In this document: one piece after another, positions 33,421 to 38,527 of the stretch
Numbering within the stretch: the stretch's first letter is position 1
Layout: each line of letters starts with the position of its first letter
NCBI GenBank assembly: GCA_002418005.1
Contig: DIDF01000071.1
Span: forward strand, 853-39,379
Direction: 5' to 3'
From: Lactobacillaceae bacterium UBA5807
Lineage (GTDB): Bacteria; Bacillota; Bacilli; Lactobacillales; Lactobacillaceae
Length of the DNA: 38,527 nucleotides
Made by a program: the position numbers and the translations under genes
Notes under the pieces: generated by a model
Told to the model about the DNA's origin: nothing
What the model saw: only the letters and a program-made list of their open reading frames with translations
Databases searched by the model: none

Positions 33421-33768
33421 ATGTTTAAAATTAATCTAAATAATATGCAATTTCATGCTCATATTGGCGTTTTACCAGAAGAAAAAAAAGTTGGGCAAAC
33501 CATTCAAGTCGACCTACAGGTTAAAGTTTCATCAAAACCCAAGGATGACAAGTTATCAAGCACAGTCAGTTACGCTGATTTTTATCCGATCATAAAAAAG
33601 ATTGTAGCCGAAAGCCCAGTTAACCTCATTGAAACCTTGGCTCAAAGAATTATTGATGGAATTGATAATGAAGATGATCGGATAAAGAAAGTGAAAGTCA
33701 AAATTAGAAAATTAAATTTACCAGTTGATGGTGTATTTGATAATGTTGAAATCGAGATGAACAATTAA
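33421..33768 (+). CDS. folB: Dihydroneopterin aldolase
   Basis: FolB cleaves 7,8-dihydroneopterin to 6-hydroxymethyl-7,8-dihydropterin and glycolaldehyde. The 115-residue length is typical. The N-terminal FHAHIGVLPEEKKVGQ region holds the conserved Gly and the pterin-binding Glu. SYADFYPIIKKIV contains the conserved Tyr, LIETLAQRI the second Glu, and the active-site Lys is in VKVKIRKLN. TAGGAG lies upstream. Its stop codon directly abuts the start of folKE, so translation is coupled. Confidence 0.95.
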   Translation: MFKINLNNMQFHAHIGVLPEEKKVGQTIQVDLQVKVSSKPKDDKLSSTVSYADFYPIIKKIVAESPVNLIETLAQRIIDGIDNEDDRIKKVKVKIRKLNLPVDGVFDNVEIEMNN

Positions 33769-34839
33769 ATGTTTCAAAATGTCATTCTTAGTTTAGGAAG
33801 TAATCTTTCAAATTCACAGTTTATTCTAAATAAAGCAATTTCTGATTTAGGAAATGATTCTAAGGTTTTAGTTGAAAAAGTGTCTGCATTTTATCGAACC
33901 TCTCCAGTGGGTGGAGTTAAACAGAATGATTTTATTAATTTAGCGATGAATGTCACCACTAATTATGAACCTAAAGAGTTTTTGGCTAGAATTCATCAAA
34001 TTGAAAGTGATTTAAATCGTATAAGAGAAGTTCACTGGGGCCCAAGGACTTTGGATATTGATATTATCTTCTGGGGCGATCAAAGAATTTCAGAAGATGA
34101 TTTAGTAGTTCCTCACGTTGAAGCTTTTAATCGACTTTTTGTTTTAAAGCCAGTTTTAGAGGTGATTAACAAACACTTTGAGTTTTATTCTCAAATTCAA
34201 AGTGGAATCGATAAACTAAAAAACTCAGACCAAAAAATTGAGCAAATATCTCAAAAAAATAAACCGGACACTATTATAGAAAATTCCGTCAAAAACATTT
34301 TATCAGCGGTTGGTGATGATCCAAAGAGGTCCGGTTTAATTGAAACTCCTAATCGAGTTATGAGAATGTATCATGAAATATTTAGTTCTGTTGGCCAAGA
34401 AAATTTTTCGGATTATAAGGTTTTTGATGATCAGCCTAGTGATGACAAGATGGTAATGTTACGAAATATACCCTTTTATTCAATGTGCGAGCACCATTTG
34501 ATGCCATTTTGGGGGAAGGTTCATGTAGCTTATATTCCTAATCATGGCAAAATAATTGGGTTAAGTAAGATTCCAAGATTGATTGATTTTGTTTCTCATA
34601 AATTGAGTCTCCAAGAAAAGGTTACCGATGATATTGCAAATCAACTTGAAAAAATTTTGGATCCTAAGGGAATTGCTGTAGTTGTTGATGCTAGGCATAT
34701 GTGTGTCGAAATGCGAGGAGTAAAAAAGACCGAGTCTTCAACAAGAACCATCAAATTTACTGGTGAGTTTTCTAAGCAGGATAGTTTAAAAAATGAATTT
34801 TTGAATTCTATAGGGGATATCAATGACGAAAAACTCTAA
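33769..34839 (+). CDS. folKE: Bifunctional FolK-FolE: HPPK and GTP cyclohydrolase I
   Basis: This 356-residue fusion joins two folate enzymes. Residues 1-135 are 6-hydroxymethyl-7,8-dihydropterin pyrophosphokinase, with LSLGSNLSN, FYRTSPVGGVKQNDFINLA and the ATP/metal motif WGPRTLDIDI (90-99). After a linker, residues 165-345 are GTP cyclohydrolase I, which makes dihydroneopterin triphosphate. Zinc ligands are Cys240 and His243 (Ser-Met-Cys-Glu-His-His) and Cys312 (His-Met-Cys-Val). Both active sites look intact. The same fusion order is known in Lactococcus lactis. It overlaps folC by 17 bases. The enzyme thus covers the first and a middle step of the pathway. Confidence 0.94.
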   Translation: MFQNVILSLGSNLSNSQFILNKAISDLGNDSKVLVEKVSAFYRTSPVGGVKQNDFINLAMNVTTNYEPKEFLARIHQIESDLNRIREVHWGPRTLDIDIIFWGDQRISEDDLVVPHVEAFNRLFVLKPVLEVINKHFEFYSQIQSGIDKLKNSDQKIEQISQKNKPDTIIENSVKNILSAVGDDPKRSGLIETPNRVMRMYHEIFSSVGQENFSDYKVFDDQPSDDKMVMLRNIPFYSMCEHHLMPFWGKVHVAYIPNHGKIIGLSKIPRLIDFVSHKLSLQEKVTDDIANQLEKILDPKGIAVVVDARHMCVEMRGVKKTESSTRTIKFTGEFSKQDSLKNEFLNSIGDINDEKL

Positions 34840-36133
34840 ACCAAAATTTGCGGACTTTTTATACAATCAAGGAGATCGAATTTTACTTTTAAAAAAAATC
34901 TTGCTAGCATTTAATAGTCCTGATAAAAAGTTCAAAATTATTCATATTTGTGGCACCAATGGCAAGGGGTCGACTTCTTATATGATTGCTTCAATCTTGC
35001 AACAAATGGGCTTTAAAACTGGATTGTTTACTAGCCCAGCGATTGGGACTGATACCAATTCTATTCAGGTAAACTTTAATGAAATCAAAAACCAGATTTT
35101 CAAAAATTATCTTGATAAAATTGAAGCCCAAATGAAAACCAAAGAGTTTATTAATGACCAACTTTCGCAGTTTGAAGCTCTTTTTTTGGCAGCAATGCTT
35201 TACTTTTCGGACCAAAAAGTTGATTTTGTTGTCCTCGAGTGTGGGCTTGGCGGCGAACTTGACGCGACCAATGCAGTTTTTAATACTATGTATTCAATAT
35301 TCACTGAAGTTGGAATGGACCACATTGGAATTTTAGGAAATAATATTTACGAGATTGCTACCACTAAGTCAAAGATTATTCGGAAAAACAATACGACAAT
35401 TATTTCTAAAAATGAACCCAAACAGGCATTTCAGGTCATTAAAAAAGAGGCTTTACTAAAGAACTCAGCCTTCTTGAGTGCCCAAGAAGTTTTGATTAAT
35501 AAAAGCTTAATCAATGGCAACTCAGCTATTGAGTATAAAATTAATGGAAAAAATATATCTGGAACTTTTGGATTTGGTTTGAGGGGCCAATATCAGTTAA
35601 GTAATTTAGCGACGGTTTTAAGGTGGTTTTTTAACTTTATTCGAAATTATCGGGTTAACCAACCTGACAAAATTTTGAATGCGGCTTTGGAAAATTTAAA
35701 AGTCCCAGGCCGATTTGAAACTGTCAGTCAAAATCCAACAATTATCCTTGATGGTGGGCATAATCCTGATGGAATCAGAGCTTTTTTTGATAGTGTAAAT
35801 GAAATTTATGAAAATACTCCGAAGATAATCGTCAATGGCTTTTTAAAGGACAAAGATTATCAACAAGCAGTAGATACGCTAGTGCAATTAAAGAATACTA
35901 GATTTATCGTTACTGAGCCTCAAAACCCAGTTCGGGAGTTGCATGCTAATTCATTAGCTAACGTTTACAAAAGAAAAATCAACAAGGATATTCCATATTT
36001 TGATGACCCAACTCAGGCGGTGTTATTTGCCATTAATTTAGCTAATAAAGACAAAGCAAGACCAGTTATTTTTGTGGTTGGATCATTTTATTTAGTAAAT
36101 CCAGTAAGAAAATATCTTGTTTCTGATGATTAA
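34823..36133 (+). CDS. folC: Folylpolyglutamate / dihydrofolate synthase
   Basis: FolC adds glutamate to dihydropteroate and/or extends the polyglutamate tail of folates. The 436-residue Mur-ligase-like protein shows the P-loop HICGTNGKGSTSY at about 41-53, the LECGLGGELDATNA segment, DHIGILGNN followed by the Lys-bearing IATTKSKIIRKN, and the C-terminal domain motif ILDGGHNPDGI. The metal-binding and ATP residues are present. The start ATG lies within folKE. An AT-rich spacer with a separate promoter follows before folP. Confidence 0.93.
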   Translation: MTKNSKPKFADFLYNQGDRILLLKKILLAFNSPDKKFKIIHICGTNGKGSTSYMIASILQQMGFKTGLFTSPAIGTDTNSIQVNFNEIKNQIFKNYLDKIEAQMKTKEFINDQLSQFEALFLAAMLYFSDQKVDFVVLECGLGGELDATNAVFNTMYSIFTEVGMDHIGILGNNIYEIATTKSKIIRKNNTTIISKNEPKQAFQVIKKEALLKNSAFLSAQEVLINKSLINGNSAIEYKINGKNISGTFGFGLRGQYQLSNLATVLRWFFNFIRNYRVNQPDKILNAALENLKVPGRFETVSQNPTIILDGGHNPDGIRAFFDSVNEIYENTPKIIVNGFLKDKDYQQAVDTLVQLKNTRFIVTEPQNPVRELHANSLANVYKRKINKDIPYFDDPTQAVLFAINLANKDKARPVIFVVGSFYLVNPVRKYLVSDD

Positions 36134-36141
36134 AAAGAACT

Positions 36142-36189
36142 TTGACTTTTTAAAAATATTTAGCTTATAAATACAGTTAAATATTTTTA
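36142..36189 (+). promoter_or_regulatory. Promoter for folP within an 11-bp inverted repeat
   Basis: TTGACT (36142-36147) and TATAAA (36166-36171) are 18 bases apart, a near-consensus promoter 37 bases before folP. A perfect inverted repeat of 11 bases (36151-36161 and 36179-36189) flanks the -10 region. It is made only of A and T, so it might be an operator or simply composition bias. Confidence 0.65.
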
Positions 36190-36208
36190 TTTTTGGAAAG
36201 GTAAAAAT

Positions 36209-37321
36209 ATGCGAGTTAAATTAAATCCTAATTGTTTTAAACAAACAAGACAAAATATTGAAATTGCTTTTGAGCCTGAATTGAATGAATTCGAAAGAGT
36301 AAATAACTTTTTAATTCAAAATTCAGATAAAATTTCTTTGATAACTAGGGCAAACGGGAAAAAAATAACGGTCACTCTTGTTAGAAAGAATATTCCGCAT
36401 TTTTTACAAGATTGGATTCTTGAATTTGGGGAGCATGACGAATCAGTTAGGCAATTAAAAGAGGCCATAAGACAGTCAGAAATCCATTTTAAGGGCCGAG
36501 AATTTGATTTTAATGTTACTGAACGGCCAGTCATTTATTCGATCTTAAATCTCACACCAGATTCATTTTATGATGGTGGAGTAAATGCCTCAATTAGTGC
36601 AGTTCTTTCTCGAATTGATAAAGAAATGGCCCTTGGAGCATCAATATTTGAAGTCGGTGGAAAATCATCCAAACCTCATTTTGAAGATATTAGCCCCCAA
36701 GAGGAGTGGGGGAGAGTAGTACCCTTTTTAAAAGAAATTCATAAATCTTTTCCTGATATAGTTTTAGCTATCGATTCCAATACTCCTGAGGTAATGAAGC
36801 TTGCTTTAGAAAATGGTATTCAAATTATAAATGATATTGATGGGTTTAATTCTGAGGATAAATTAAAATTAGTTGCTAAATACAAGCCTGATGTGGTAAC
36901 GATGTTTAATGGCCGTAATTTCAATGAGCAAGTATCTACTTTAAATAAGAACATGGACGATTTCTTTACTCATTCCATAAATGATTTAAAAAAATCAGGT
37001 TTATCGAATGAAAATATTGTTATTGATCCTGGGGTTGGCTTTTCTGCCAAAAATGCTTTTGATTTTGATTTTGATTTTATTAAAATGAAGTACATCCAAA
37101 AAATGGATAAATTTGCCGTTCCGTCGATGGTGGCGATTTCTCGCAAGAGTTTTGCCAAACATTTGTTTAACTTAAATGATGCTTCTCAAAGGTTAATACC
37201 AACGTTAATTTTTGAAACATTTATGACGATTTTGGGTGGTAGAATTTTGAGGGTTCATGATGTAGCAGAAACCCAGGAATTACTTACCGCTTTTGATATA
37301 TTTAAAGACCAAATAAATTAA
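36209..37321 (+). CDS. folP: Dihydropteroate synthase, with N-terminal extension and altered loop 2
   Basis: FolP condenses hydroxymethyl-dihydropterin diphosphate with p-aminobenzoate and is the sulfonamide target. The 370-residue protein carries about 105 residues before the TIM-barrel domain; classical enzymes total about 280. The barrel keeps Asn-Leu-Thr-Pro-Asp-Ser-Phe (114-120), Ile-Asp189, Ile-Asn-Asp, Asp273-Pro-Gly-Val-Gly-Phe, Ser-Arg-Lys313 and Arg-Val-His-Asp-Val. Loop 2, usually Gly-Gly-Glu-Ser-Thr-Arg-Pro-Gly, reads Gly-Gly-Lys-Ser-Ser-Lys-Pro-His (150-157), and the preceding Asp is Glu. Pterin- and phosphate-binding residues elsewhere are intact, so activity is likely, but p-aminobenzoate handling may differ. 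GGAAAGG precedes the ATG. Confidence 0.88.
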   Translation: MRVKLNPNCFKQTRQNIEIAFEPELNEFERVNNFLIQNSDKISLITRANGKKITVTLVRKNIPHFLQDWILEFGEHDESVRQLKEAIRQSEIHFKGREFDFNVTERPVIYSILNLTPDSFYDGGVNASISAVLSRIDKEMALGASIFEVGGKSSKPHFEDISPQEEWGRVVPFLKEIHKSFPDIVLAIDSNTPEVMKLALENGIQIINDIDGFNSEDKLKLVAKYKPDVVTMFNGRNFNEQVSTLNKNMDDFFTHSINDLKKSGLSNENIVIDPGVGFSAKNAFDFDFDFIKMKYIQKMDKFAVPSMVAISRKSFAKHLFNLNDASQRLIPTLIFETFMTILGGRILRVHDVAETQELLTAFDIFKDQIN

Positions 37322-37339
37322 TGAGATAGATAAACATTT

Positions 37340-37567
37340 ATGGATTTATTTTTAAAACTTTTATTTAAAGAAATTAATCAATTAAATCAACAAGATTATC
37401 CTTGGCTAGATCATAAAAAGCTTAAAAATATTCAAGGATTACTTGGAATGTTTCCTCAAGGCTTGCGCAATCGAAAATCTAGTCTACATTTATCTGCAAG
37501 TGCCTTTGTTTTAAATGACAATCGAGCTTATTTTATGAGGTTTTTATATCGAAATAAATATTCTTAA
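37340..37567 (+). pseudogene. Truncated Nudix hydrolase, N-terminal fragment
   Basis: This 75-residue open frame resembles the start of a lactobacillar Nudix hydrolase. A helical N-terminal part leads to His-Leu-Ser-Ala-Ser-Ala-Phe-Val-Leu-Asn (residues about 49-58) and a second strand, Ala-Tyr-Phe-Met, where a full protein would continue to the Pro-Gly/Ala-Gly-His and Nudix box. It stops after Arg-Asn-Lys-Tyr-Ser, before any catalytic residue, and only 16 bases remain before the licD-like gene, so the rest is deleted, not frameshifted. Nudix enzymes of this type remove pyrophosphate from dihydroneopterin triphosphate in some folate operons, which fits the position after folP, but that function is inference. 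Confidence 0.6.
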
Positions 37568-37583
37568 GTAAGGGGTGACATGA

Positions 37584-38417
37584 ATGATCGATATTAAACA
37601 AATTCATGAAATTCAACTTGATATGCTCAAGGTAATTGATGGCTTGGCAAATAAGTTAAATCTTCAATATTTTTTGACTGGTGGATCTGCTATTGGCGCG
37701 GTTAGACACCATGGCTTTATCCCTTGGAATGATGATATTGACATTGGTTTAACAAGAAAAGATTTTGAAAAATTTGTCAAATTAATGCCTGATTATCTCA
37801 GCAAATTTGGATTATTTCTTGAAGAAGATCGTTTAGACCCTAAATTTGAGTTTGATTTTGCTAAAGTTATGAGAGCAGATACCTCAATCCTTGAACGAGG
37901 TCGAGAAGACACAAATACCAAGGATGGTATCTTCATTGATGTTTTTCCCTTCGATAAAATGCCAGAGTCTAAAGTTGATCAGAACAACCAAAAAAATGCT
38001 TTAAACAAAATTAATCGGGTAATAACCAATAAGGTTTATCCAGAACGTGACCATGTTGATGGTAGCAGTAAATTGTTAAAGGATTGGCGATTAACAGATT
38101 TATATTTGCGAAGGCTGTCAATTATGGAAAATTATGATGACCAACGAAGTTTGCCAAATGTTAATATGTCTTCTCCTTATGGTTATGGTAAAGAAGTAAT
38201 TCTTCAATCAGAACTAAGTGATGGGGTTGTTAAAAGGGTTTTCGAAGGTTATCAATTCCCAATTTTGAAAGACTACGACAGTTATTTACGACGATTGTAC
38301 GGTAATTATATGAAACTCCCACCAGAAGCAAAACGTTATCAACGGCATATTCTGCAAGTTTCATTTGAAGCTGATTCGGATGGATTAAATCTAAATAATG
38401 ATCAGCAGATATCATAA
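37584..38417 (+). CDS. LicD-family phosphotransferase
   Basis: LicD proteins belong to the nucleotidyltransferase superfamily and transfer groups such as phosphocholine to cell-surface glycans or teichoic acids. The 277-residue protein has the family hallmark FLTGGSAIGAVRHHGFIPWN (about residues 30-49), directly followed by Asp-Asp-Ile-Asp-Ile-Gly with the metal-binding Asp residues, and IDVFPFDKMP near residue 113. No transmembrane segment is seen. An AGGGGTGA ribosome-binding site lies upstream. It is not functionally linked to the folate genes and probably modifies a surface polymer; the group transferred is unknown. The 110 bases after it hold no gene or clear signal. Confidence 0.88.
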   Translation: MIDIKQIHEIQLDMLKVIDGLANKLNLQYFLTGGSAIGAVRHHGFIPWNDDIDIGLTRKDFEKFVKLMPDYLSKFGLFLEEDRLDPKFEFDFAKVMRADTSILERGREDTNTKDGIFIDVFPFDKMPESKVDQNNQKNALNKINRVITNKVYPERDHVDGSSKLLKDWRLTDLYLRRLSIMENYDDQRSLPNVNMSSPYGYGKEVILQSELSDGVVKRVFEGYQFPILKDYDSYLRRLYGNYMKLPPEAKRYQRHILQVSFEADSDGLNLNNDQQIS

Positions 38418-38527
38418 ATTATTTTATAAAGTTAACCATTTTTTGGCTAGCTTTTTATTTTTTACTTTTTATGTAGAATAGGGAACAGATAAATAAGTAC
38501 TAATAATTTGAATAATATATTTTACTT

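Noticed and set aside
37567..37584. A frameshift that would restore the Nudix hydrolase
   Set aside because: Only 16 bases separate the stop from the next gene, which is a complete LicD-family gene with its own ribosome-binding site, so the missing part is not present in another frame.

Overview
The window looks like a chromosomal segment of an AT-rich lactic acid bacterium of the family Lactobacillaceae. The reasons are a complete lower mevalonate pathway with type 2 isopentenyl diphosphate isomerase, a class B (Bacillus-type) RNase P RNA, an EbsA-family protein, and Firmicutes gene order (dinG-ypmB-asnS-dnaD / pbp1A-recU / ypsA-gpsB-rnpB-rlmL, and lspA-rluD-pyrR-car). I see no insertion sequence, prophage, CRISPR array or tRNA. 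Almost every base is coding. The only gene-free stretch over 300 bases is the RNase P RNA gene.

Layout. 1-2.9 kb: a C69 dipeptidase cut off at the window edge next to an inverted repeat, a tautomerase and glycerol kinase. 2.9-8.5 kb: an rRNA methyltransferase, then the minus-strand operon mvk-mvaD-pmvk-fni, which takes mevalonate to IPP/DMAPP. 8.6-14.1 kb: dinG-ypmB-asnS-dnaD. 14.2-17.2 kb: the divergent pair recU-pbp1A. 17.3-20 kb: ypsA, gpsB, rnpB, rlmL. 20-25 kb: an FAD amine oxidoreductase that appears to start with AUU, an RNase HI-like protein, ebsA, and fhs-lspA-rluD. 25-29.3 kb: pyrR-carA-carB. 29.4-32.6 kb: rqcH, a MarR regulator and a DegV/FakB protein. 32.6-37.6 kb: a folate locus led by a tetrahydrofolate riboswitch (folT, folB, folKE, folC, folP, then a Nudix fragment). 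37.6 kb to the end: a LicD-family protein.

The most unusual part is pyrR-carA-carB. It sits where Firmicutes normally carry the full pyrimidine operon, but pyrP, pyrB, pyrC, pyrD, pyrF and pyrE are not there. PyrR looks intact. CarA has lost its whole glutaminase triad (Cys to Gly, His-Pro-Glu to Ser-Pro-Asp). CarB has lost the metal- and ATP-binding residues of its first ATP-grasp unit, most of the second unit, and the C-terminal allosteric domain. Both reading frames are nevertheless long, open, and translationally coupled by a 17-base overlap. Either the operon is decaying unusually cleanly, or this is a repurposed, catalytically dead carbamoyl-phosphate-synthase-like complex.

In the folate locus, one riboswitch leads both folate uptake (folT) and synthesis, with a terminator-like hairpin after folT and a separate promoter before folP. 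The Nudix gene next to folP is truncated before its catalytic box. Other points worth checking are a glycerol kinase with Asn where the HPr-phosphorylated His should be, and an RNase HI homologue with His at the fourth catalytic position.
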